DNA from: Anaeromyxobacter dehalogenans 2CP-1
GTDB lineage: Bacteria; Myxococcota; Myxococcia; Myxococcales; Anaeromyxobacteraceae
Assembly (NCBI RefSeq): GCF_000022145.1
Contig: NC_011891.1
Span: 558,001-622,000 of the forward strand
Direction of reading: 5' to 3'
DNA length: 64,000 bases
A program made the translations under genes and the position numbers. Of the stretch, positions 23,205-31,202 are shown in pieces. Under the pieces are notes generated by a model. It made no database searches. It saw nothing but the letters and a program-made list of their open reading frames with translations, and had not been told where the DNA came from. Each line of letters starts with the position of its first letter. Position 1 is the stretch's first letter.

Positions 23205-24938
23205 CTACAGCACCTTCACCCGCGAGATCTCCTCACCCTCCGCGTCCACGGTGTGGATCGCGCAGGCGAGGCATGGGTCGAACGAGTGGATCGTGCGGAG
23301 CGCCTCGAGCGGCAGCTTCGGATCGGCGATGGGGTTGCCGACGAGCGACTTCTCGTAGGGGCCGAGGGCGCCGCTCGCGTCGCGGGGCCCGGCGTTCCAG
23401 GTCGAGGGCACGACGGCCTGGTAGTTCTTCAGCTTCATGCCCTTCTTGTCGGCCTCGATCACGCACCAGTGCGAGAGCGTGCCGCGCGGCGCCTCGTGGA
23501 AGCCGACGCCCTTGTAGATGCCGGGCTTCAGGTTCGCCATCGGGTCCACCCAGATGCGCGTGTCGCCCTTGCCGATGTTCTCGACCAGGAGCTTCCACTG
23601 CTTCTGGGCCATCTCGGCCATCATGGCCGCGCGGATGGCGCGCGCCGCGTGGCGGCCGAGCGTGGAGTGGAGGTGGGCCGGGGTGAGGTCGATCTTGTGG
23701 ACCGCCTTCACCGCGCCGATGGCCGCGGTGGCCCACCGGGTGGTGGGCTCGTGGCCGGAGGCGAGGCCCACCAGCACGCAGGCGAGCGGCCCGACCTGCA
23801 CCGCCTTGCCCTCGAGCCGCGGCGCCTTCACCCAGGTGTAGCGGTCGGGCGCCGGCGTCTCGTGCTTCCACTCACCGGCGAACTTCGGCTTGTCGTCCTC
23901 CTCCCACGGCCCCTTGGCCCACGCGCCGTCGTAGTGGGCGTGCGCGATCGACTCCGTCACGTTCTGCTTCAGGTAGTCGTCGTTCCAGCTCGTGATCTTG
24001 TGCGCGACCTCGAGCTTGCCGTTCCAGAGCACGCCGCCCGGGATGTCGAACTTCGACATCTTCTCGTCCAGCGGGAGCTCGGGCACCGAGAGGTAGTTCG
24101 TCACCCCCGCGCCGTACTTGAACCAGTCCGGGTAGAAGCCGCCGATGGCGGCCACGTCGGGCAGGTAGCACTGCTGGATGAAGGTGGCGACCTCGTCGAT
24201 GAGGGTCTTCACCTGGTACAGCTTCTCCATGTTCAGCGCGGCCGGGCTGTCCAGGTTGATGGCGTTGGCGACGCCGCCCACCGCCAGGTTCTGGATGTTC
24301 GGCGTCTTCGAGCCGAGGATCGCCACCGCCATGTTGGCCTTGCGCTGGATCTCCAGCGCCTGGAGGTAGTGCGCGACCGCGAGCAGGTTCACCTCCGGCG
24401 AGAGCTTCATCGCCGGGTGGCCCCAGTAGCCGTTGGTGAAGATGCCCATCTGGCCGGCCTTCACGAAGCCCTCGAGGCGCGCCTTCACCGCCGCGAGCTC
24501 GTGCTTCGAGTTGCCCGGCCAGCTGGAGATCGACTCGGCGAGCTGCGCCGCCTTCACCGGGTCGGCCTTCAGGGCGCTGGTCACGTCCACCCAGTCCAGC
24601 GCGGACAGCTGGTAGAAGTGCACGATGTGGTCGTGCAGCGTGTGCGCCGTGACGATGAGGTTGCGGATGAGCTGCGCGTTCAGCGGGATCTCGAGGCCGA
24701 GCGCGTTCTCGACGCTGCGCACCGAGGCGATCGCGTGCACGGTGGTGCACACGCCGCAGATGCGCTGCGTGAAGATCCAGGCGTCGCGGGGATCGCGGCC
24801 CTGGAGGATGGTCTCGATGCCGCGCCACATGGTGCCCGAGGACCAGGCGTTCTTGACCGCGCCGCCGTCGACCTCGACGTCGATGCGGAGGTGACCCTCG
24901 ATGCGCGTGACCGGGTCGATGGTGATGAGCTTGCTCAT
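23205..24938 (-). CDS. hybC: Group 1 NiFe hydrogenase large subunit (HybC type)
   Basis: 577 aa. The N-terminal active-site motif is RICGVC (Cys61, Cys64) and the C-terminal one is DPCLACAIH (Cys556, Cys559), followed by a 15-residue extension TVDAEGEEISRVKVL that the protease removes after the His. PVTRIEGH at the start and the length fit membrane-bound uptake hydrogenases. It holds the Ni-Fe(CN)2CO centre and oxidises H2 in the periplasm, exported with the Tat-signal small subunit. It lies 11 nt after hybB. All four nickel-ligating cysteines are intact, so the enzyme should be functional. Confidence 0.97.
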   Translation of the reverse strand: MSKLITIDPVTRIEGHLRIDVEVDGGAVKNAWSSGTMWRGIETILQGRDPRDAWIFTQRICGVCTTVHAIASVRSVENALGLEIPLNAQLIRNLIVTAHTLHDHIVHFYQLSALDWVDVTSALKADPVKAAQLAESISSWPGNSKHELAAVKARLEGFVKAGQMGIFTNGYWGHPAMKLSPEVNLLAVAHYLQALEIQRKANMAVAILGSKTPNIQNLAVGGVANAINLDSPAALNMEKLYQVKTLIDEVATFIQQCYLPDVAAIGGFYPDWFKYGAGVTNYLSVPELPLDEKMSKFDIPGGVLWNGKLEVAHKITSWNDDYLKQNVTESIAHAHYDGAWAKGPWEEDDKPKFAGEWKHETPAPDRYTWVKAPRLEGKAVQVGPLACVLVGLASGHEPTTRWATAAIGAVKAVHKIDLTPAHLHSTLGRHAARAIRAAMMAEMAQKQWKLLVENIGKGDTRIWVDPMANLKPGIYKGVGFHEAPRGTLSHWCVIEADKKGMKLKNYQAVVPSTWNAGPRDASGALGPYEKSLVGNPIADPKLPLEALRTIHSFDPCLACAIHTVDAEGEEISRVKVL

Positions 24939-24949
24939 TTAGGCACCCC

Positions 24950-26197
24950 TCAGTGGCCGGAAGCGGCCCGGACCTCGCCGCGGCCGATCGTGGACTTCTT
25001 CCCCTGGTCGACGACGACGACGGGGAACAGGCGGGAGATGAAGATGAAGATGGCCATGCCGACCGCGGCCATGCCGACGGTGACGACGGTCTCGCCGAGC
25101 GACGGGAAGTAGTCCCAGCCCGCGGCGATGGACTTGCCGTCGGCGGTCCAGCCGGCCGGCCGGTACATGGTCATGTACGTGTCGGCGCGGTAGACGGCGC
25201 CGGCGAGCAGGGCCAGGAGCGCGGCGCCGAACAGCTTGCCGCGGTTCCGCTGCACGCCGGGCATGACGAACATGACCGCCGGCGCGATGAACAGGGCCAT
25301 CTCCACCACGAACAGGAAGGTGGCGAAGTCGGCGCCGAGGAAGCGGAGCTTGCCGTTCAGGACGACGTCGCCGAGCCGGAGCACCACGTACAGCAGCAGG
25401 AACCCCGCGTTCACCTTGGACATGCTGGCGAACAGGGCCTGGTCCTGCTTCGCGTTCCAGTTGAGCCGCAGGATGTTCACCAGCACCACCACCGCGCCGT
25501 AGCCCATGGACAGGCAGGAGACGAGGAAGAGGGTGGGGAGCAGCGCGGTGTGCCAGAGCGGGTGGAGCTTCGGGCCGGCGATGAGGTACAGGCCGCCCAG
25601 CGAGCTCTGGTGCATGGTGGGGAGCAGGATGGCGAGCGCGATGATGTAGGGCATCGCCTTCGCCATGCGCGCGCCCCACTTCTTCCCGACCGCGGACCAC
25701 CGGGGCGACTTGCTCTGGGCGGCGCCGTCGAAGACCGCCGGCAGCACCTCGATCCAGAGGACCATCACGTACATCATCACGCAGACGGCGACCTCGAGGA
25801 GCGCGGAGCTGAGGTTCCACCACGGGACGATGGGCAGCGTGACCGCGTTCCAGTAGCGGCCCAGCGCGATCATGATCGAGCTGCCGCCCAGGGTGTACGC
25901 GATGGCGCCGAGCAGCACCGCCGGCCGCACCAGGCCGTGGTACTGGCCCTTGTTGAGCAGGTAGCAGAGGAGCCCGACGCCGTAGGCGCCGGCGCCGATG
26001 CCGGTGAAGACGACGACGTTGATCGGCTCCCAGATGCCCCAGGTGAAGCCGTCGGTCATGTTGGAGACCGCGCCGACGCCCATCACGAAGCGGTACGCCA
26101 TCACCACGGCGGAGACGCCGAAGACGGCGAGCAGGATCTTCATGAGGGGGTCGAGCATCTTCCCCCCGATGGCCTGCGGGTGGTCGTGGCCGCTCAT
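24950..26197 (-). CDS. hybB: HybB/NrfD-like integral membrane subunit of the hydrogenase
   Basis: 415 aa from ATG 26197, which overlaps the hybA stop by 4 nt (ATGA). About ten hydrophobic helices are visible, with the family pieces FTWGIWEPINVVVFTGIGAGAYG and SSALLEVAVCVMMYVMVLWIEVLP. HybB passes electrons from the Fe-S subunit to menaquinone in the membrane and can couple this to proton movement. No heme-binding motif is evident, unlike the HyaC-type cytochrome b of group 1d enzymes, so the electron route is the HybA-HybB one. Confidence 0.93.
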   Translation of the reverse strand: MSGHDHPQAIGGKMLDPLMKILLAVFGVSAVVMAYRFVMGVGAVSNMTDGFTWGIWEPINVVVFTGIGAGAYGVGLLCYLLNKGQYHGLVRPAVLLGAIAYTLGGSSIMIALGRYWNAVTLPIVPWWNLSSALLEVAVCVMMYVMVLWIEVLPAVFDGAAQSKSPRWSAVGKKWGARMAKAMPYIIALAILLPTMHQSSLGGLYLIAGPKLHPLWHTALLPTLFLVSCLSMGYGAVVVLVNILRLNWNAKQDQALFASMSKVNAGFLLLYVVLRLGDVVLNGKLRFLGADFATFLFVVEMALFIAPAVMFVMPGVQRNRGKLFGAALLALLAGAVYRADTYMTMYRPAGWTADGKSIAAGWDYFPSLGETVVTVGMAAVGMAIFIFISRLFPVVVVDQGKKSTIGRGEVRAASGH

Positions 26198-27147
26198 CGC
26201 TTGCCCTCCTCGCCGTGCTCGGCGGCCTTTTCCTTCTTCTTGTTGCGGTTGATGACGAAGGCCATCGCCGCGTACAGCGCGACCGGCGTCACGCCGTGCA
26301 GGTACGGCGCGTGCGAGACGCTCTCCGAGAACTCGGCCTGCGAGCGCTCGGGGAGGTCGGGCAGGCCGAGGTCGTGGAACTGGACCCCGGCCGCGGCGAG
26401 GTACAGCACCTGCGTGCCGCCGCCGTCGTGCTCGCCGTAGACGTGCGGGTTGTAGCGCTGCGGGTCGGCGGCGACGCGCCGCTTCGCCTCGGCGAGCAGG
26501 TCCTTGCGGTAGCCGAAGACGACCGCCTCGCGCGGGCAGACCTCGCAGCAGGCGGGGTTCGCGACCGCGTACGGGCCGGTCTTCTGCTCGTCGCGCCGGT
26601 GCCGGCACAGCTCGCACTTCACGATGGCCGGGAACGCCTCGAACCACTCGAACTTGGGGACGTTGAAGGCGCAGCCGATCTGGCAGTAGCGGCAGCCGAC
26701 GCAGGTCCACTTGTCCCAGAGGACGATGCCGGTGCCCTTCTTCTCGCCCTTGAAGTCGCGCTTCCCCTCGCCCTCCTTGTGCAGCGCGCCCAGCATGCAG
26801 ACGGACACGCAGGAGGGATCGACGCAGTGCATGCACTGCTGCTTCATGTAGTGCTGCACGTCGCCGGCGGGGAACGCCTTGATGACGTTCTTGGTGGTGC
26901 TGTTGAGGTCGTTCGGCGCGTCGTAGACGCCGCCGTTCGCCTCCACCTTGTCCTCGGGGAGCTTGTTCGAGGCCTTGCAGGCGCTCTGGCAGGCGCGGCA
27001 GCCCACGCAGAGCGTCGAGTCGAACAGCATGCCCACCGCGTCGGGGAGCGGCTCGATCTCGTGCCGGGCCTCCGCCGTGGCCGGGATGGCGACGGCGGCT
27101 CCCGCGGCGACCGCTCCCTTGAGCAGGTCTCGTCGAGAGATGGTCAT
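26194..27147 (-). CDS. hybA: HybA-like periplasmic four-cluster ferredoxin subunit
   Basis: 317 aa from ATG 27147 with AGGAG upstream. It opens with the Tat signal SRRDLLKG and a hydrophobic stretch. Four ferredoxin-type Cys clusters follow: CVGCRACQSACK (residue ~48), CMHCVDPSCVSVC (~105), CVGCRYCQIGC (~150) and CELCRHRR plus CCEVCP (~180-200). A C-terminal hydrophobic helix (GVTPVALYAAMAFVI, ~285-300) probably anchors it. It relays electrons from the small subunit to HybB. It is 5 nt after hybO and overlaps hybB. Confidence 0.93.
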   Translation of the reverse strand: MTISRRDLLKGAVAAGAAVAIPATAEARHEIEPLPDAVGMLFDSTLCVGCRACQSACKASNKLPEDKVEANGGVYDAPNDLNSTTKNVIKAFPAGDVQHYMKQQCMHCVDPSCVSVCMLGALHKEGEGKRDFKGEKKGTGIVLWDKWTCVGCRYCQIGCAFNVPKFEWFEAFPAIVKCELCRHRRDEQKTGPYAVANPACCEVCPREAVVFGYRKDLLAEAKRRVAADPQRYNPHVYGEHDGGGTQVLYLAAAGVQFHDLGLPDLPERSQAEFSESVSHAPYLHGVTPVALYAAMAFVINRNKKKEKAAEHGEEGKR

Positions 27148-27152
27148 CGCCG

Positions 27153-28277
27153 CTACTCCTTCCCGTCTGCGTCGTCGGCGGCGGCCATCTTCCGGGAGGC
27201 CACCACGCCCGCGCCGACCAGGGCGCCGATCACCGCGCCGCCCAGGCCGACCGCGACCGGGCTGCCGCCCACCACCCCGTGCTCGGGGTGGATGGCCGGG
27301 TAGGCCATCGGGGCGGTGGGGTGCTCGATGGGCAGGTTCTGGTTGATGGGCACGTTGAAGACGATGCCCTGCTCGGTGCAGCCGACGCACGGGTGGCCGA
27401 TGCCGATGGGCCACGCGCCCGGCACCTCGCAGAACGAGAGCAGCGAGCAGTTCGCGTGCGTCTGCGGTCCCTTGCAGCCGATCTTGTAGAGGCACCACCC
27501 GTTGCGGTGGCCCTCGTCGCCGTAGGCCTGCGCGAAGCGGCCGGCGTCGAAGTGCGGGCGCCGCGGGCAGTCCTCGTGGATCACGCGGCCGTACGCGAAC
27601 GCCGGGCGGCCCTTCTCGTCCAGCTTGGGCAGCGTCCCGAACGTCGCGAACTGCAGCACGGTGCCGAGCAGGTTGTACGGGTTCGCCGGGCAGCCGGGCA
27701 GCGTCACCACCGGCTTCTTGATCCCCTTCTCCTTCAGGATCTCCGGGGCGCCCACCGCCTGCGTCGGGTTCGGCGCCGCGGAGGGCACGCCGCCCCAGCT
27801 CGAGCAGGAGCCGATGCAGATCACCGCCGCGGCCTTCTCGGCGCACTCGACCAGCGAGTCCACCGCGGTCTTGCCACCGACCATGCAGTAGATGCCGTCG
27901 TCCTTCTTCGGGATCGCGCCCTCGACCACGAGCACGTAGCCGCCCGCCTTCTTCGCGGTCTCGAGCGCCGCCTCGATCTGCTTGCCCGCCGCGGCGAACA
28001 AGGTCTCGTGGTAGTCGACCGAGACGAGGTCGAGGATCAGCGCGCCGACGTCCGGGTGGCTGGTCCGCAGGAGCGACTCGGTGCAGCCGGTGCACTCCTG
28101 GAAGTGGAGCCAGACGACCGACGGCTTCTTCTTGCCGACGTTCTCCGCCATCTTCTCGCCGGCCCATGCGGGCAGGCCGACGGCGGCGGCAGCGACGCTG
28201 CACACCTTGATGAAGTCACGGCGAGAGACGCCCTTGGTCTCCGGGCCGCTGATCATCTGGGAGCCGATATTGTCCAT
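27153..28277 (-). CDS. hybO: NiFe hydrogenase small subunit with Tat signal and C-terminal anchor
   Basis: 374 aa from ATG 28277 (GGAGG 5 nt upstream). The Tat motif SRRDFIK lies at residues 18-24. Proximal-cluster cysteines are in ECTGCTESLLR and GSCSSWGG/GCPANPYN; the medial and distal clusters use CPRRPHFD, NGWCLYKIGCKG, CSLLSFCEVPGAWPIG and HPCVGCTEQG. A hydrophobic helix near residues 345-362 anchors the C-terminus. It transfers electrons from the NiFe site to HybA. It is the first gene of the hybOABC operon, and the upstream 470 bp must hold the main promoter. The gene order and anchors point to the Hyb (1c-like) group. Confidence 0.95.
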   Translation of the reverse strand: MDNIGSQMISGPETKGVSRRDFIKVCSVAAAAVGLPAWAGEKMAENVGKKKPSVVWLHFQECTGCTESLLRTSHPDVGALILDLVSVDYHETLFAAAGKQIEAALETAKKAGGYVLVVEGAIPKKDDGIYCMVGGKTAVDSLVECAEKAAAVICIGSCSSWGGVPSAAPNPTQAVGAPEILKEKGIKKPVVTLPGCPANPYNLLGTVLQFATFGTLPKLDEKGRPAFAYGRVIHEDCPRRPHFDAGRFAQAYGDEGHRNGWCLYKIGCKGPQTHANCSLLSFCEVPGAWPIGIGHPCVGCTEQGIVFNVPINQNLPIEHPTAPMAYPAIHPEHGVVGGSPVAVGLGGAVIGALVGAGVVASRKMAAADDADGKE

Positions 28278-28745
28278 TCCGTCCTCCGGGTGCGCGCGAG
28301 ACTAGCGCCCCGGATTGGAATTGCAACGCGGCAAAATTGCGGAAGGAAACGGGATTCCCGGCGGCGCACGATTTGCGGAGGGGCCGGTGGGACGAATGAC
28401 CGCAGGCGCGCCAGCGCGCACCGAGCGGACGCGTCCAGAATTGACAGGCGTCAACGCCGACCCGGACAGAAGCGCACGGAGCCCCCGAAAAATGGCATTT
28501 CTGGACTCCGCGACGCAACATTGACCTGTCCGGTCGGGTACAAAATTTGCGCGCGCTCCGGGATCGAAAAAAATCCGGCCTCGCCCGCGCGGCCGAGCGG
28601 ATCCGGGGCGCAGAACCCGATCCACGCGCACGGAGCGTGCGGGACCGCGCGGGGAGCCCGCAAGGCGTGAATTGACCATCCGTGAGTGTTGACCGCGCCA
28701 ATCCAGGCGGCGCGGGAAATGTCCGGGGCGCCGCGCGCGCCGCGG
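28278..28745 (-). promoter_or_regulatory. 468-bp upstream region of the hydrogenase operon with TTGAC-N4-GTCAA dyad
   Basis: No gene is visible. The region is AT-richer than its surroundings, with runs such as CAAAATT and GAAAAAA. A perfect dyad, TTGAC-AGGC-GTCAA, lies at 28441-28454, about 165 bp before the hybO start; the 5-4-5 layout is that of FNR/CRP-family sites (FNR itself uses TTGAT-N4-ATCAA). Further TTGAC half-motifs occur at 28521, 28672 and 28689. I searched for a sigma-54 GG-N10-GC element on the leftward strand and found none that convinces. Confidence 0.5.
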
Positions 28746-29234
28746 TCAGCCGGCGCGCGCGCCGCGGCCGTTCCGGCGTGCGGCGGCGGGCTGGGCGGGC
28801 GCACCGGCCAGCTCGGCCAGGTTGTCGATGAGCTTGCGCAGCCCGGAGCGCAGCGCCTCCACCTCGGCGGGCTCCATGCCGCGGAGCGACTCGGCGTGGT
28901 AGCGCGCGGCGTCCTCGGCCACCCGGCGCGCCAGCGGCTCGCCCTTCTCGCTGAGGAACAGCCGCGCACGGCGGCGATCGGCGCGGTCCGGCCGCGCCTC
29001 GACCAGCTTGCGCTTCGCCAGCTCGCTCACCAGGCGCGAGCCGGCCGGCGGGTCGAGCAGCATCGCCGCGGCGAGCTCCCCGGGCGCGAGGCCGGGCTGG
29101 TGCAGGAGCCAGTACAGCGCCCAGAACTGCTGCACGGTCAGGCGGTGGCGCCCGGCGCGCGGGCCGACCACGTCGCGGATGCCGTGGCGCGCCAGGAGGA
29201 CGAGCAGGCCGATGCTGGGCTCCGGGAGCGCCAC
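28746..29234 (-). CDS. MarR-family transcriptional regulator
   Basis: About 162 aa from a GTG at 29234; no ribosome site is evident, so the start is uncertain. The winged helix-turn-helix is clear: LTVQQFWALYWLLHQPGLAPGELAAAMLLDPPAGSRLVSELAKRKLVEARPDRADRR, including the DRR wing typical of MarR proteins. Flanking helices would form the dimer interface. It points toward the hydrogenase operon 468 bp downstream and is divergent from the peptidase gene. It may control either or both; the ligand is unknown. Confidence 0.8.
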   Translation of the reverse strand: MALPEPSIGLLVLLARHGIRDVVGPRAGRHRLTVQQFWALYWLLHQPGLAPGELAAAMLLDPPAGSRLVSELAKRKLVEARPDRADRRRARLFLSEKGEPLARRVAEDAARYHAESLRGMEPAEVEALRSGLRKLIDNLAELAGAPAQPAAARRNGRGARAG

Positions 29235-29364
29235 GCGATCAGTAAAGGCCGGGCCGCGCGGGGAGGTCAAGGCGACCGACCGCGACCTCACCGGGGCGAC
29301 CGCCCGCCGGCCCGCCCGGCGCCCCGGCGCCGGTGTAGAACATGGGCCTCCCGGAGGAGCCCTC

Positions 29365-31062
29365 ATGAACGCCGTCCGCAACCTCTCCACCTCGCTGCTC
29401 GCCTCGATCGCGGCCCTGGCCGCAGCGGTGCCGGGCGCGTCGCGCGCCGCCGAGGCCGCGCCGCCCGGCGTCGCCGCGCTCCGCCGCGCCGAGGCCCGCT
29501 TCGCGCCGGTGGACCTGAAGGTGGATCTCTCGAAGCTGCCCGCGTCCGAGCGCACCGCCCTCGCGAAGCTGGTCGAGGCGGGCCGGATCATGGACGCGCT
29601 GTTCCTGCGGCAGGTGTGGGCCGGCAACGAGGCGCTCCTGCTGCGGCTCGTCGACGATCGCAGCCCGCTCGGCGAGGCGCGGCTCCGCCTGTTCCTGCGC
29701 AACAAGGGGCCGTGGGACCGGCTCGAGGAGGACCGCGCGTTCCTGCCCGGCGTCCCGGAGAAGCCGCAGCAGGCGAACTTCTACCCTGCGGGCGCCGGCA
29801 AGGACGAGGTGGAGCGCTGGGCGGCCGGGCTCGCGCCGGAGGAGAAGGACCGGGCCATGGGGTTCTTCACCACGGTCCGCCGCGACGCGGCGGGCAAGCT
29901 CGTGGCGGTGCCCTACAGCCTCGAGTACCAGGGCGAGCTGGCGCGGGCGGCGGCGCTGCTGCGCGAGGCCGCCGCGGCGACCCAGGACGCCGGGCTGCGC
30001 ACGTTCCTCGAGGCGCGCGCGGCCGCGTTCGTCGGCAACGCCTACCGCGACTCCGACGTGGCCTGGATGCGCCTCGACTCGGCCGTGGAGCCGACCATCG
30101 GGCCGTACGAGGTCTACGAGGACGGCTGGTTCAACGCCAAGGCGGCGTTCGAGGCGTTCATCGGGGTGCGGGACGAGGCCGAGACCGCGAAGGTGGCCCG
30201 CTTCGCCGCCGAGCTCCAGGGCATCGAGGACGCGCTGCCCATCGACGCGGCGTTCAAGAACCCGAAGATCGGCGCGCTCGCGCCCATCCGCGTCGTCAAC
30301 GAGGTCTACGCCGGCGGCGACGCCGCGAAGGGCGTGCAGACCGCGGCCTACAACCTCCCCAACGACGAGTGGGTCACCCGGACCATGGGGTCGAAGCGGG
30401 TGATGCTGAAGAACGTGCAGGAGGCGAAGTTCCAGAAGGTGCTGCTGCCGGTCGCGCGCCGGCTGCTCTCGCCCGCCGACCGCGCCCACGTCGCGTTCGA
30501 CCCGTTCTTCACGCACATCCTCATGCACGAGCTGGTGCACGGGCTCGGCCCGCACCACGCGAAGGTGAACGGTGAGGAGGTCACGGTCCGCGCCGCGCTG
30601 GCCGACACCTACAGCGCGCTCGAGGAGGCGAAGGCCGACGTGGCCGGGCTGTTCGCGCTGGAGAAGCTGCTCGACGACGGCAAGCTCGACCGGCGCATGC
30701 GCGCCACGCTCTACCCCACGTTCCTGTGCGGCGCGTTCCGCTCGATCCGCTTCGGCCTGAACGAGGCCCACGGCAAGGGCATGGCCATCCAGCTCAACTG
30801 GCTGCTCGACCACGGGGCGATCGTGGCGCGCAAGGACGGGACGTTCGCGGTGGACGCCGCGAAGATGCGCGACGCCGTCGCCGGGCTCACCCGCGAGATC
30901 ATGACCATCCAGGCGAGGGGCGACCGCGCCGGCGCGAAGGCGATGCTGGAGAAGCTGGGCGTGGTGCGGCCCGAGGTGGCGCGCGCGCTCGCGCGGATCG
31001 AGGACCTGCCGGTGGACATCGCGCCCCGGTTCGTCACCGCCGACGCGCTCACCGCGCGCTGA
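29365..31062 (+). CDS. Exported M49-like zinc metallopeptidase
   Basis: 565 aa from ATG 29365 with GGAGGAG upstream. The N-terminus has an Ala-rich signal peptide ending near SRAAEA. The zinc motif is HELVHGLGPHH (His388 and His392), and EEAKAD (from Glu420) supplies the third ligand region, as in the HExxxH/EExxxD set of the dipeptidyl-peptidase III clan. A PNDEWVTRTMGSKRVMLKN segment precedes it. Relatives are often named nudix-associated or DPP III-like and are poorly characterised. The secreted location and bacterial origin suggest peptide scavenging; this is inference. It is divergent from the MarR gene, which may regulate it. Confidence 0.75.
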   Translation: MNAVRNLSTSLLASIAALAAAVPGASRAAEAAPPGVAALRRAEARFAPVDLKVDLSKLPASERTALAKLVEAGRIMDALFLRQVWAGNEALLLRLVDDRSPLGEARLRLFLRNKGPWDRLEEDRAFLPGVPEKPQQANFYPAGAGKDEVERWAAGLAPEEKDRAMGFFTTVRRDAAGKLVAVPYSLEYQGELARAAALLREAAAATQDAGLRTFLEARAAAFVGNAYRDSDVAWMRLDSAVEPTIGPYEVYEDGWFNAKAAFEAFIGVRDEAETAKVARFAAELQGIEDALPIDAAFKNPKIGALAPIRVVNEVYAGGDAAKGVQTAAYNLPNDEWVTRTMGSKRVMLKNVQEAKFQKVLLPVARRLLSPADRAHVAFDPFFTHILMHELVHGLGPHHAKVNGEEVTVRAALADTYSALEEAKADVAGLFALEKLLDDGKLDRRMRATLYPTFLCGAFRSIRFGLNEAHGKGMAIQLNWLLDHGAIVARKDGTFAVDAAKMRDAVAGLTREIMTIQARGDRAGAKAMLEKLGVVRPEVARALARIEDLPVDIAPRFVTADALTAR

Positions 31063-31101
31063 TCCCGGCAACGGGCCGCGCGGCGGCGCCGCGCCCGCGG
31101 G

Positions 31102-31188
31102 GACCTCGTGCGAGCCCGCGAAGGCGGGCGCACGAGGTCGACGGAACCCGCGCAGCAAGGTGCCCCGCGGAGCGTCGCTCCGCGGGGC
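31102..31188. terminator. Two strong hairpins between convergent genes
   Basis: Hairpin one: GACCTCGTGCG (31102-31112) pairs with CGCACGAGGTC (31129-31139), and an inner GCCCGC/GCGGGC stem extends it. Hairpin two: GCCCCGCGGAGCG (31162-31174) pairs with its complement (31176-31188). Neither is followed by a T-run. They sit between the peptidase and TonB receptor stops and likely terminate both strands. Confidence 0.55.
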
Positions 31189-31202
31189 GGGGCGCAGCCC
31201 CG

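Noticed and set aside
18456-25112. Rightward open frame of more than 2,200 codons across the hydrogenase locus
   Set aside because: It is the shadow of the leftward hyp/hyb genes; composition is Arg/His/Ala-rich with no motif, and the opposite strand carries recognised genes throughout.
28278-28745. Sigma-54 promoter before hybO
   Set aside because: No GG-N10-GC element with a reasonable consensus was found on the leftward strand.
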